64,000 nucleotides of DNA from DATKZH01 sp964475955 (GTDB lineage Bacteria; Planctomycetota; Planctomycetia; Pirellulales; Thermoguttaceae). The position numbers were made by a program, and so were the translations under genes. Of the stretch, positions 51,157 through 60,077 are shown in pieces; within the stretch, counting starts at the first letter, position 1, and every line of letters begins with the position of its first letter. The notes below the pieces were generated by a model. It saw only the letters and a program-made list of their open reading frames with translations. It was not told the origin of the DNA and did no database searches. Where the stretch lies: NCBI GenBank assembly GCA_964475955.1, contig CAYYZY010000014.1, positions 8,356 through 72,355 of the forward strand, in the 5' to 3' direction.

Positions 51157-54144
51157 CTAAGGAGGATTGGAGGTGGCGCTCACCTCGACCTCCCAGAGTC
51201 GCACGGTTCCGTCGTGACTGGCCGAGGCGAAGAGGGAGCTGTCGGCGTTGAAAGTGACCGCGTCGACGCCGATCGAATCGACCGGAATTGTCCCTCGGAG
51301 TTCGCCGGTGGCGGGGTCCCAGAATCTCACCGTGCCGTCGCGGCTGCCCGACGCGAGGATCGCGCCATCGGGCCGGAAGGCGACCGACCGCACACCTGCT
51401 TCGTGCCCCTCAAGTGTGCCTCGGAGTTGCGCGGCGGCCACGTCCCACAGCTTGATCGTGTGATCCGACACCGCGATCGCGAGGATCGCGCCGTCGGGCC
51501 GGAAGGCGACCGACTCCACGCTCCCGGGTGCCGGCAGCGCATGGCGACACCTGCGGCTGGGCAGATCCCAAATCCTCACCGTCCCCTCGCGCGGCTCCAG
51601 AGCAGCTATCTCGTCGCCCGCATCCAAGGAACGCAACTTGCCGGTGGTCGGATCGCGGAGCTGCATATCGGCCGAGACGCAGATACTCCATCTGCTGTAG
51701 GCCGCCTCCCAGGTCTTGACGATTGCCATCTCATCCCATCTGGTCGTCGGTGGGCTCACGCCGCCCGACGCCAGAAGCGACTCGTCTGGGCTAAAGGCGA
51801 GGCAGAGTATGGGATCGGACGACGCGCGCAGCATGGTGGGCGTTCCCCGCTCCCGCATGTCCCACAGCTTCACCACGCCAACCTCATCGGCCGACGCCAA
51901 GCTCGCCGCCTTGGGACTCAGCGCGACGCACCGCACCCGGGACTGATGATCGTACAACTGCTGACTCGGTTTCCGCATAATCAGATTTCGCAAATACAGG
52001 AGTTGCACCTGCTTGGCCGTCGACACCGCCAACAGGCGCCCGTGCCGGTCGAAATGACAACAGTTCACGTGGCGGCTCGTCCGGTGATTGCCGTTTTCGG
52101 TATCCCATAGGTCCATCACCCCGTCCGGGCTGACCGCCACCACGTATTCCCCGTCGGGGGAAAAGACGACCGACGCCCGCTGCGTCGCGAGCGATGTCGG
52201 TCGCGGATTCTGCAACGTCAACTGAAGGCGCGCGTCGACGTCCGCGGGGGCTTCTCTCGCTTCGGTCGGCTGGCCGGGGAACGAGCCGGCGGCGCGAGAA
52301 GCGTCGTCTGCCCGCCGTACGTCGTCTCCGACGACCGATCCGTCGGCGCTCCCGGGTCGAGCCGCAGAGGCCACGGTGGGTTGATCGGGCGATGCGATGA
52401 TCGCACTTATTCGCGTGAAGCTCACAGTCCCATCGTCATTCCCGGCGGCCAATTGCGAGCCGTCGGGGCGGAAAGCCAGGGAAACGACGCGCGGTGCGCC
52501 CACCTCCCTTGGAAGCGTGCCGAGAAGCTGCTCCGCCTCCAGGTCCCACAGTTGGATTGCGTCGCCCGCGCTCGGGGAGCGAGACCCGCCTTCCGGGGCC
52601 AACTCGCAGAACACCCGGCAGGCGAGCATCGTGCCGTCGGGGCTGAAGGCGATGGAAGGCACGTCCAATCCGTGGCCGTCCAGGGTCTGTTGCCCTGCCC
52701 TCGACCACACGTGTACTCTTCCCGCCGAATTTCCCACGGCCAGGAGCGAACCGTCCGAACTGAATGCGACGGACCCCAGGAAGACGTAACGGTAGAGCGC
52801 TCTTTGAAGCGATCCGGTCGCCACTCGCCACGATCGGGCGTTGCCGTCGGCGCTGGCCGACGTCAATGTCGCGCCGCTTGGACGGAACGCGAGCGCGAGC
52901 ACCTCCCGTTCGTGAGCGTCGAGAACCCAACGACGCTCGCCCGTGACGACGTCCCAGAGAGTCAACGTGCCGTCCCCCGCGCCACAGGCCACGAGTGAGC
53001 CGTCGCGGTTGAAGCCCACGGAACATGCGTTTCGGGTCCCGTGGTGGAGGACGCGCCGAACTTGTCCGGTGGCGGTGTCCCAGAGCGTGACGGTCTCGCC
53101 CATGCCGCCAACGGCCAATAACGACCCGTTGGGATGGAAGTCGAGGCAACGGATCCGGTAGCCCGCCGGAATCGTCCGTTGGATCTCGCCGGTGCCTGCG
53201 TCCCTGAGATTCACGGTTTGGTCCGAGCTGCCCGAGGCCAGCAGCGAGCCGTCGTGGCTGAAGGCCAGCGCGCGCACGGCCCGCTGGTGGGGCCTCACAT
53301 CCGGGAAGACCGTGTCATCCCGTTCTTCGCCGGAAGTCGCTGCCGCCGAATCGTCTCGCTCCGTCGAGGTGCGCCGGGGCGCCGCGACGTTGGGGAGCCG
53401 GCCGGTATCCGGAGTATCCCGGGGCTCAGGGAATTCGGGTGGGAAAGAAACCGGGGTCTCAAGCGGGCGCTGCCCGGCGTCGTCGGCGTCGGTCGATTCC
53501 GACTCTTTCGGCGATGTTTCCTCCGCCGAAGCCCCCTCGCTCATTTCGCGTCCATCGTGCGACGCGACCGGCGGACCATTGGAGTGGGAGGCCGCCCAAA
53601 CCATCAGCAGGGCGGCAAACAGGAGCATGGCGATGGCAGGCCCCACGATGTAGTCGCGACGGAGCAGTTCGGATTCCCGGACTGCGGCCACGGCTTTCTC
53701 GATCACGGACGCAGACGGCTCCGCCGTGTACCGTCTGGGAATGCGGCGCCCGTCCGCCGCCGGCTGCCTTGCGGCCTGCTCGAACACGTCTTTCGCTACG
53801 GGCAATGGAGGCAAAGGCTCGAGGCCGGAGGTCTCGGCGTGTCGCCGTGCCGCGGAGGACTGGGCAGAAGCCGAGCCCTTCAGCCCGCGCAGGTACTCCT
53901 CTCGCTGCCCGGGATGGATCAGGCAGTCGAGCGCGCGGGAGATCTCTTCGAGGATCCGGTTCGCGTGTTCCGCCAGCGGCCCTGCCAGGGTGTACTCCCT
54001 GACACGCTCGTACCGCTCGGCCGCCGCCTCGCGAATCCGCTTCTCGTCGGTCTCGCCCTCCGGCAGCCCGAGCAGGTCGTAGTAGGTCGGCGGTCGCCGA
54101 TCGGGCGGGATGCCTAGCCAATCGCAGTAGGGATCGAAGCTCAT
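51157..54144 (-). CDS. J-domain-like membrane protein with two WD40 propellers
   Basis: A 995-residue protein; the ATG at 54144 follows a purine-rich GGTGGAAG. It opens with FDPYCDWLGIPPDRRPP and a J-like module (about 20-88: YYDLLGLPEG, IREAAAERYERVREYT, ALDCLIHPGQREEYLR) without HPD. One membrane helix (about 164-186, IVGPAIAMLLFAALLMVWAA) follows. After a Ser/Glu/Asp/Pro linker come WD40 repeats in two sets, about 300-600 and 690-990 (LAFSHDGSLLASGSSDQTV, VAFRPDGAILASGSRDGTV). The propellers would lie on the far side of the membrane if the J-like part is cytoplasmic. It converges on the Hsp70 gene. The N-terminus is clearly homologous to that of the J-like/pseudoprotease protein. Confidence 0.87.
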   Translation of the reverse strand: MSFDPYCDWLGIPPDRRPPTYYDLLGLPEGETDEKRIREAAAERYERVREYTLAGPLAEHANRILEEISRALDCLIHPGQREEYLRGLKGSASAQSSAARRHAETSGLEPLPPLPVAKDVFEQAARQPAADGRRIPRRYTAEPSASVIEKAVAAVRESELLRRDYIVGPAIAMLLFAALLMVWAASHSNGPPVASHDGREMSEGASAEETSPKESESTDADDAGQRPLETPVSFPPEFPEPRDTPDTGRLPNVAAPRRTSTERDDSAAATSGEERDDTVFPDVRPHQRAVRALAFSHDGSLLASGSSDQTVNLRDAGTGEIQRTIPAGYRIRCLDFHPNGSLLAVGGMGETVTLWDTATGQVRRVLHHGTRNACSVGFNRDGSLVACGAGDGTLTLWDVVTGERRWVLDAHEREVLALAFRPSGATLTSASADGNARSWRVATGSLQRALYRYVFLGSVAFSSDGSLLAVGNSAGRVHVWSRAGQQTLDGHGLDVPSIAFSPDGTMLACRVFCELAPEGGSRSPSAGDAIQLWDLEAEQLLGTLPREVGAPRVVSLAFRPDGSQLAAGNDDGTVSFTRISAIIASPDQPTVASAARPGSADGSVVGDDVRRADDASRAAGSFPGQPTEAREAPADVDARLQLTLQNPRPTSLATQRASVVFSPDGEYVVAVSPDGVMDLWDTENGNHRTSRHVNCCHFDRHGRLLAVSTAKQVQLLYLRNLIMRKPSQQLYDHQSRVRCVALSPKAASLASADEVGVVKLWDMRERGTPTMLRASSDPILCLAFSPDESLLASGGVSPPTTRWDEMAIVKTWEAAYSRWSICVSADMQLRDPTTGKLRSLDAGDEIAALEPREGTVRIWDLPSRRCRHALPAPGSVESVAFRPDGAILAIAVSDHTIKLWDVAAAQLRGTLEGHEAGVRSVAFRPDGAILASGSRDGTVRFWDPATGELRGTIPVDSIGVDAVTFNADSSLFASASHDGTVRLWEVEVSATSNPP

Positions 54145-54182
54145 ATTCTTCCACCCTGGCGCGGCCTTGCGGCCGCAACCCA

Positions 54183-54209
54183 GTAAGACGGAATGACATT
54201 CCGTCCTAC
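54183..54209. repeat. Short inverted repeat upstream of the WD40 gene
   Basis: GACGGAATG (54187-54195) and CATTCCGTC (54197-54205) form a near loopless palindrome, extended by GTA/TAC with one mismatch. It lies 39 bp upstream of the WD40 gene start. It could be an operator or a dispersed palindrome. Confidence 0.55.
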
Positions 54210-54215
54210 AAACAC

Positions 54216-54234
54216 GCGCGCCTGGTACGCGCAT
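54216..54234. repeat. Second copy of the short palindromic element
   Basis: GCGCGCCTGGTACGCGCAT, one base different from 42691-42709. It follows the inverted repeat at 54183-54209 directly. Confidence 0.6.
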
Positions 54235-54327
54235 CCGGCGAAGGATGACTCCATGGCCCCATTGCCCTGGCGCGACGCTCGCGGCACGCCTTGCACGAGC
54301 GACCGCCCCGCGTTGCGGCGATCCGGC

Positions 54328-55875
54328 TCACTCCCGGTTGGCCGGCCGATCCGGTCCGTCGACTCGGCGCATGCTCTCGCCCCGCAGCACCAGGCGATCG
54401 GCAGTCGACTCCGGGGCGATCTGGGCCACCGCGTACACGCGGTCGCCGGGGCGATACGAGGCTAACTCTTCCTCGGAAGCCCCGGGCAGCTCCATGCGCA
54501 CCGATCGCCGATCGTCCTCCCCCGGATGCAAAAGCACCCCCTGCGGCCCGACGCCGCCGAAGCGCGCGAAGAACTTGCGCGTTTGGCCGGGGAGGGGGTG
54601 AATCCGGATCATGCGGGCAAGCTCGCTCCGATTCCGGTCGGCGTCGAAGGGTATTTGGCTTCGCCGCACGCCCACCACGGCCCGGGTGCCCGGCGGGTCG
54701 AGCTTCTGGATCGCCGTCAACTCGACGAGAATCCCGCGCGAGAGGTCGGTCAACGCGAACTGGGCCCGGTCCGGCGTGCGCCGCCGCCCTTCGATCACCA
54801 CCCGTTCTCCCGGCGCCGAGCCTTCCTCGGCGCTGACGAAGTCGGAGATCTCGCGGGCGAAATCATAGTCGGGGACAAACGCCTCGACGAAAGACGCATC
54901 GGAACCGGAGGAAGTTGCGCCGAGTTGGACCACGAGGTGGATTTCTCCGTCGTGGCCGCGCACCTGAACCAGGCGTCCTCGCCACGACTGCTGGTCGGCA
55001 AACAGCGCCCAAACGCTCAGGATCACGAGCGCGCAGCCCGCAGCCGCCACGCCGAGAACCACCTTCAGTTGCCGGCCCCGCCGGTCGCCGGCCAGGTCGG
55101 CAAACGGACGCGCAACGCTCGCCCTCGGCTCGCCGCTGGAGGAGACTTCGGCCTCCGGCGCGTCGGGCACGGCGCGCTCGGGCGCCACCCAGGGAAGCGT
55201 TTCGTCGGGCGGCTGCGCGGGCGGCGTGTGGGGCGACGGGTCGGGCGGCTGGGACCGCTCTTCCGGCCAGCCTTCGGCGTACTGCTCCCACGGCGGGTCT
55301 CCGCCCGTGGTCGAGCTCGGCGGTGGCTTCTCCACCGTCGGCCAGGCGTCGTCCGATTCCGGGGCGTCGGGCTCGCCGTCCTGGAGGACGTAGCTCCCGC
55401 TCGTCGTTTCTTCCGGGCTCCGTGTGGGGCGCTTCGGATCGTGAACCTCCGGGCTCGGGGGGGCGTCGGCCGGGGGGGGCAGCGCCCGGGCGACCCACTC
55501 CAGACGTTCGGCGCAGACCCCGCGTCGCTCGAGCCACGAGCGGAGTTGGACGGGGCTCGCGGGGTCGTCCGGGTCGGACTGGGCCCGGTTCCAAGCCTCG
55601 CGCAGCTCGACGAGGATCGACTCGTGGTACGACTGGAGTTTCTCGGCGTCGCTGAGAACGACCTCCGCGCGGCCAAGCTGGCCGAGCAATTCCATGGCCC
55701 GCCGGGCGGTCGTCCCGTCGGGATGATTTTCGAAGGGATGGAGTTCGGCGTACGCCGCGCGGACCGCGGCCAGGAGCGATTCGCGATGGGGATCGAAAAG
55801 CGGCCTGCCCAGCAGTTCGTAAAGGTGCGCCGGGCGGCGATCGGTCTCCAGCCAGTCGCGGATGCCGGTGCTCAT
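54328..55875 (-). CDS. J-domain-like membrane protein retaining an HPD, unknown C-terminal domain
   Basis: A 515-residue protein; ATG at 55875 is used (a GTG three codons upstream is possible; neither has a strong ribosome-binding site). Residues 14-95 resemble a J domain (HLYELLGRPL, LLAAVRAAYAELHPF, EVVLSDAEKLQSYHES) and, unlike its two neighbours, carry HPD at 51-53, in roughly the expected place. A long Pro/Glu/Ser-rich linker leads to one membrane helix (VVLGVAAAGCALVILSVWAL, about 272-291). The C-terminal 220 residues are a beta-rich domain (GRLVQVRGHDGEIHLVVQLG, FALTDLSRGILVELTAI) I cannot assign. It lies 183 bp upstream of the WD40 gene on the same strand. Its neighbours suggest an Hsp70-related role. 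Confidence 0.75.
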   Translation of the reverse strand: MSTGIRDWLETDRRPAHLYELLGRPLFDPHRESLLAAVRAAYAELHPFENHPDGTTARRAMELLGQLGRAEVVLSDAEKLQSYHESILVELREAWNRAQSDPDDPASPVQLRSWLERRGVCAERLEWVARALPPPADAPPSPEVHDPKRPTRSPEETTSGSYVLQDGEPDAPESDDAWPTVEKPPPSSTTGGDPPWEQYAEGWPEERSQPPDPSPHTPPAQPPDETLPWVAPERAVPDAPEAEVSSSGEPRASVARPFADLAGDRRGRQLKVVLGVAAAGCALVILSVWALFADQQSWRGRLVQVRGHDGEIHLVVQLGATSSGSDASFVEAFVPDYDFAREISDFVSAEEGSAPGERVVIEGRRRTPDRAQFALTDLSRGILVELTAIQKLDPPGTRAVVGVRRSQIPFDADRNRSELARMIRIHPLPGQTRKFFARFGGVGPQGVLLHPGEDDRRSVRMELPGASEEELASYRPGDRVYAVAQIAPESTADRLVLRGESMRRVDGPDRPANRE

Positions 55876-56462
55876 GGGCTTCACGGCGGTTGCCCGATTC
55901 GCGGGTACACTTCACGTTGTGCGGTGAACGGCGCGCTGCGGCCGCGCAGCGCCCGGTCTTCACGGCCTGGGGCACGCGGGGCGACGAGGCCCGCTTCGCG
56001 CAGGTTTCCGCCGCCCACGGCGCGGAACCCATGAGCCCGCCTTGACCGGGCAGACGGCAGACACCGCATGTTCGATTGTCGTGATTCGGTCCTCGGCTGC
56101 AAGGCATCGGCAGGGCTTGCCCGATGTGGGGGTTGGATCGGGCGAGGGCTTGTTGAAGAGCACGGCCGGGCGTACAGTACGGTGAAGGCGATGCTCGATC
56201 GGTACTCCGAAGCCCCCCCGACGCCGGGGAATGAACGCCGCAACCTTGTCGCTTTTCGATCGGGCGGCCGCCGCGTGGGCCGCCTGGATACTCGCGATGG
56301 CCTGGTAGGTCATGCTCCTGGTGCCCCTGCCGGGGCCATCTATTGCTTCCGTCCGCTGATCGGGTGGGCGAGATTGCGTCAACCGGAAACGAGGCCGTCG
56401 CGCGCCGCACGCGCCCGCACCTCGGCGAGAGAACTCCCCTCTTGGTTGCGAAGGAGAAAGAC
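55876..56462. other. Intergenic region between divergent genes
   Basis: These 587 bp separate the third J-like gene (minus) from the SHD1 protein gene (plus). It contains a promoter candidate for the plus-strand gene. A minus-strand frame beginning MTYQAIASIQ has some protein-like character but decays into Arg/Pro-rich residues; I do not call it. Confidence 0.5.
56150..56178 (+). promoter_or_regulatory. Candidate sigma-70 promoter for the SHD1 gene
   Basis: TTGTTG (56150-56155), a 17-bp spacer and TACAGT (56173-56178), 284 bp before the ATG at 56463. Spacing is ideal and the hexamers moderate; the leader would be long. Confidence 0.35.
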
Positions 56463-58193
56463 ATGTTGCGCCTCGATCGAGTCGTGCCGGTCGTCTTCGT
56501 TGCACTCCTGGCCGGCGCGGCATGTTGGCCCGCCTCGAATGCCTCGGGCGCCGCGTCGCCGGGCAAGCTGCGATACCACGGCAAAGAGGGCCAGACGTAC
56601 GCGTACGACGTAACCATCAAGGCCGAGACGGACGACTACACCGAGGAGCTCAAGGGCACGGTGACGTTCAAGTACGACTCGCTCGACGGCGAGCTGCTCA
56701 AGGTCGCGTTCCGCGGCGGGCTGAACAAGACACGCAAGTCGAAGCCCAAGCCCCGCAGCAGCCGCGGGTTCGGCCCGTTCGGGCCGGGCTTCCCTCGCAT
56801 CCCGCGCCCGCCCAGCCCGTTCGCACGGCCCACGTTCACGGGAACGGTGACGACGAACTCCAACCAATTGACGGTGACCCCACGGGGTCGGGTCGTGAAC
56901 ATGACGGGCGACTCGCAGCTCCCGTACCTTCTGGGGAACCTCTCGGTGATGATGTTCGAGCCGTTGCCCGAGGAGGCCCAGCCGGACTGGACGGTGAACG
57001 TGGGCGTGGCCATCACCGAAGAGGAACAGGACGATCGGTTCGGCCCGTTCGGCCGGTTCGGCCCGCGATTCGGCCCCTTCTCGCAGAACCGCCCCGAGGA
57101 GCGGACGGCCGCCTCGGAGGTGTATACCTATTCCACCGAGCGGGTCGACGGGCCGCTGGTCGTGGTCAATAAGACCTATCGGCTCGATTCGCCGTCGACG
57201 GGCGAGGGGAAGGAGAGCTTCCGGATCGACGGCACGGGGAAATGGACGTTCAACCGGGAGTTGGGGATCTCCGAGTCGCTCGACTTCAAGCAGAGTCTGG
57301 TCGTCACCGAGGGGAATGCGACGATCACGTTTCCGGTTTCCATCGCCTACTCCCGGGTCCCGCAGGAGGAGTGGGAGAAGCGCGAGGCGGCCCGGATCGC
57401 CGCCGTCGAGAGGGCGCGGCAGGAGCGCGAGAAGAAGGAAGCCGAGAAGAAGGCGAAGGCCGAGGCCCCGATCGAGGGCGCCGATCGCGAGGAGGTCCTG
57501 GCAGCCCTGAAGTCGAGTAACCTGCCCAAGCTGGAGTCGACGCTCAAGATGCTCGCCGGGAAGACGGAGCGGGAAGACGCGGAGATCGCCGCCGCGATCG
57601 AGCCGCTCTTGAAACATCCGCATTCCTCGGTCGAGAAGAACGCCAAAGCCGCGCTGGCCAAGTTCTCGCCCGAGTTCAAGCGGGTCCGCGACCTGAACGA
57701 CGCCTACAGCCACCACCGCCACTCGCTATCGGAGTTGGGCCCGCCCGTGACCGACGGCACGCCGCTTCCGCCCGGCCTGGTCGTGGCGGCCAGGCGGCAC
57801 GGCAAGTGGGCCGCGGCCAAGGTGGTGCAGGTGCTCGAGGGCGACAAGGTGCAGATCAAGTTCCGCGAGTGGCCGTGGCCCGACACGGTCAGCCGGGTCG
57901 ACATGCGCCTGGCCCCGCCCGAGGTCGAGCAGCCCGACGTCGATCCGAGCATGATTCCCGGAGCGGCAACGGCGGGCGCGTCGGCCGACGGGTATCGCAC
58001 CTGGACCGACGACACGGGGACTTTCGAGATCGAGGCCAAGTACGTCGGCCAGGAAGGCGACGAGGTCCGGCTCCTGCGCAAGTCGGACGGCAAGGAGGCG
58101 AAGGTGCGGCTCTCGCGGCTGAGCGAGGCCGACCGCCGGTTCGTCGAACGGGCGCGCGAGAAACCGAAGGTGACCAATCCGTTTGAGCCGTGA
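56463..58193 (+). CDS. Secreted protein with C-terminal SHD1-like domain
   Basis: A 576-residue protein; AAGGAG six bases before the ATG fixes the start. It has a signal peptide (VVPVVFVALLAGAACWPASNASG). Residues about 30-300 are beta-rich with a Gly/Phe/Pro loop containing repeated FGPFG and RFGP (EVYTYSTERVDGPLVVVN). A charged helical stretch (EKREAARIAAVERARQERE) and a HEAT-like part follow. The C-terminus (about 510-565: YRTWTDDTGTFEIEAKYVGQ, EVRLLRKSDGKEAKVRLSRL) matches SHD1, the SLA1 homology domain 1 of eukaryotic endocytic adaptors, also known from planctomycetes. Here it follows an export signal, so it should act outside the cytoplasm. A segment before it (AARRHGKWAAAKVVQVLEGD) resembles Tudor/SH3-like barrels. 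The partner is unknown. Confidence 0.8.
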   Translation: MLRLDRVVPVVFVALLAGAACWPASNASGAASPGKLRYHGKEGQTYAYDVTIKAETDDYTEELKGTVTFKYDSLDGELLKVAFRGGLNKTRKSKPKPRSSRGFGPFGPGFPRIPRPPSPFARPTFTGTVTTNSNQLTVTPRGRVVNMTGDSQLPYLLGNLSVMMFEPLPEEAQPDWTVNVGVAITEEEQDDRFGPFGRFGPRFGPFSQNRPEERTAASEVYTYSTERVDGPLVVVNKTYRLDSPSTGEGKESFRIDGTGKWTFNRELGISESLDFKQSLVVTEGNATITFPVSIAYSRVPQEEWEKREAARIAAVERARQEREKKEAEKKAKAEAPIEGADREEVLAALKSSNLPKLESTLKMLAGKTEREDAEIAAAIEPLLKHPHSSVEKNAKAALAKFSPEFKRVRDLNDAYSHHRHSLSELGPPVTDGTPLPPGLVVAARRHGKWAAAKVVQVLEGDKVQIKFREWPWPDTVSRVDMRLAPPEVEQPDVDPSMIPGAATAGASADGYRTWTDDTGTFEIEAKYVGQEGDEVRLLRKSDGKEAKVRLSRLSEADRRFVERAREKPKVTNPFEP

Positions 58194-58199
58194 TCCGTT

Positions 58200-58230
58200 C
58201 ATCGTTACGGCGCTTCGCGTGGTAACGATG
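58200..58230. terminator. Hairpin between convergent genes
   Basis: CATCGTTAC (58200-58208) and GTAACGATG (58222-58230) form a perfect 9-bp stem with a 13-nt loop, between the SHD1 gene stop and the aldo-keto reductase stop. Its position suits a bidirectional terminator; there is no long T-run. Confidence 0.5.
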
Positions 58231-58253
58231 CCCGGTGATTTAGGACGCGCGGC

Positions 58254-59114
58254 CTACGCCGACGCCTCCTCGATCAGATCGAGCGTTTCGTCGATCTGTT
58301 CGGGCTGGCTGAAGCCGATGGTGAAGGCCTGAACGCTCCCCAGGCCGAGCACGTACCGGAGCGACTCGAGGCGCTGTTGGCGGGTCTTGAAGTCGCCTTC
58401 GCCGTAGACCTTCATGCCGATGATCCCGCGGCCCTGCTCGTGCATCTTCCGCATCTCGGCGGCGACCTTGTCGTGCGGGCCGTCCATGTGGGAGTTGAAG
58501 GGGTTGATCCGCACGAGGTGGACGTCGATCCAGTCGGGCTCGACCGAGGCGGCCAGCGGTGCGAAGTCGTGGCACGACACGCCCACCGCCCGAACGATCC
58601 CCTTCTGCTTCGCCTCGTAGAGCACGTCCATCACCGGGCGCATGTCGGTCGGCCAGGAGCCCTTGCGCATGCAGTGCATCAGGAGCGAATCGAGGTACTC
58701 CGTGTCGAGCTCGCGGCGGAACCGCTCGATGTCGTCCTTGGCCCGTTGGGCGTTCTTGGCCGGCGTCTTCGTCTGAAGGAAGATCTCGTCGCGCGGCAGC
58801 TCTTTCAAGGCCGCCCGGACGAAGGGGTGCATCTTGTACCCGTCGGCCGTGTCGATGTAGCGGAGGCCGCGGTCGTGCGCGTAGCGGGCGAGCCGGACGA
58901 ACCCCTTCTCGCCGAGCGCGCGCTGCTCGCGCCCGCTCCGCGTGCCCGTGCCGATACCCAGGATGCTCGTCTCGATCTGGCTCTTGCCGAGCGTGACCAG
59001 GTCGGTGCCCTTGACGGCCGCGGCGGGCGCGGCGAACGTGCGCAGGCCGGTCCACGCGGCGGCGCCGGTGGCGGCTGCCCCGGCCAGGAACTGACGACGC
59101 GAGACTCTCGACAT
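58254..59114 (-). CDS. Tat-exported aldo/keto reductase
   Basis: A 286-residue protein; ATG at 59114 with GAGGA seven bases upstream. The signal is twin-arginine (SRRQFLAGAAATGAAAW, residues 5-21), so a folded, cofactor-loaded enzyme is exported. The barrel has the aldo/keto reductase tetrad: D88 (YIDTADGY), Y93, K116 (FLQTKTP) and H147 (SLLMHCM). Near the end, MKVYGEGD and SVQAFTIGFSQPEQID form the NADP-binding strand and loop, though the family's usual arginine pattern is reduced. Exported members of this family are frequent in planctomycetes and often sit near sulfatases and sugar enzymes, as here. A sugar or glycoside substrate is plausible, not shown. Confidence 0.88.
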   Translation of the reverse strand: MSRVSRRQFLAGAAATGAAAWTGLRTFAAPAAAVKGTDLVTLGKSQIETSILGIGTGTRSGREQRALGEKGFVRLARYAHDRGLRYIDTADGYKMHPFVRAALKELPRDEIFLQTKTPAKNAQRAKDDIERFRRELDTEYLDSLLMHCMRKGSWPTDMRPVMDVLYEAKQKGIVRAVGVSCHDFAPLAASVEPDWIDVHLVRINPFNSHMDGPHDKVAAEMRKMHEQGRGIIGMKVYGEGDFKTRQQRLESLRYVLGLGSVQAFTIGFSQPEQIDETLDLIEEASA

Positions 59115-59331
59115 GGCAGGGTCCTCGTAATTCTAGGAGGTCGGTCGTTGGACGCGGTGGCGGCAAGGGGGGAACTCGTCCATAATTATTGGCCACGGCG
59201 GCGGCGCCTGCAAGCGGCGGACGCCGGAAATCGCTTGCAACCGGGCGCCGTAGCCGGGAGACTGTAGCGGGAGGTCGCCGACGGGCGTCCCTTGTTCAGT
59301 TCGCTGCCAACCGATGGATGAGGTCGATCCG

Positions 59332-60003
59332 ATGAAGTACCGGAGGATAGCTGCGGTCCTCGCGGCGTGCCTTGTTGCGATTCCGGCGAGCCGCGCGGCC
59401 CGTGCCGCGCAAAAGCCCGTTCCGCCGAACGTCGTCTACGTGTTCGCCGACCAGTGGCGCGCCGACGCGCTCGGGCACGCGGGCGACCCGAACGTGAAGA
59501 CGCCCAACCTCGACCGGCTCGCGCGGCAGGCGGTTCGCTTCACGCACGCGGTGTCGGGCTGCCCGGTCTGCTGCCCCTATCGGGCGACGTTGATGACCGG
59601 CCGGCGTCCGCTGACGCACGGCGTGTTCCTCAACGACGTCCAACTGCCCGACGACGAGGTGGCGATCGCCGAGCTGTTCGCCGCGCAGGGCTACAAGACG
59701 GCCTACATCGGCAAGTGGCACCTCGACGGCCACGGCCGTTCCGCGTACATCCCGCCCGAGCGACGACAAGGCTTCCAGTACTTCAAGGCCCTGGAGTGTA
59801 CGCACAACTACAACCGGAAAGACCCCTACCAGCTCAACAACCTGATCGGCGAGCCGCAGTACGCCGAGGTTCAGGCCGAACTCGACGCCCTGCTGCGGCG
59901 CAAGCTGCGCGAGACCGGCGACGCGTTTCTGCCCGGCGAAAAGTACGTCGAGAAGTGGCGCTACCCGGTCGATCGGAACGGTACGGTGCCGTACACGCCG
60001 TGA
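59332..60003 (+). CDS. Internally deleted sulfatase (N- and C-terminal parts only)
   Basis: A 223-residue protein; ATG at 59332 has GAGG eight bases upstream and starts a signal peptide (RIAAVLAACLVAIPASRA). It has the metal-binding start of a sulfatase (VVYVFADQWRAD, D40), the formylglycine motif CCPYR (C80-R84, then ATLMTGRRP) and GKWHLDGHG. At about residue 161 it passes from the N-terminal part (LECTHNYN) straight into the C-terminal end of such enzymes (KDPYQLNNLIGEPQYAEVQA). Full members are about 450-500 residues, so some 230-270 residues including the DNG/DHG metal site are missing, with the frame kept. It is probably inactive. An intact sulfatase gene follows 74 bp downstream. Confidence 0.8.
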   Translation: MKYRRIAAVLAACLVAIPASRAARAAQKPVPPNVVYVFADQWRADALGHAGDPNVKTPNLDRLARQAVRFTHAVSGCPVCCPYRATLMTGRRPLTHGVFLNDVQLPDDEVAIAELFAAQGYKTAYIGKWHLDGHGRSAYIPPERRQGFQYFKALECTHNYNRKDPYQLNNLIGEPQYAEVQAELDALLRRKLRETGDAFLPGEKYVEKWRYPVDRNGTVPYTP

Positions 60004-60077
60004 GCCGCGTCGGAGGCGCGGCGCCCGTGGCCCGCTGCCTCGAGAACCGTCCCTTTTTTTTCACGGGAGGACCCGCT

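Noticed and set aside
55960..56342. Minus-strand frame beginning MTYQAIASIQ between the divergent J-like and SHD1 genes
   Set aside because: A few residues look protein-like, but the ribosome-binding site is poorly spaced and the frame decays into Arg/Pro-rich sequence. It may be a relic; not enough to call.
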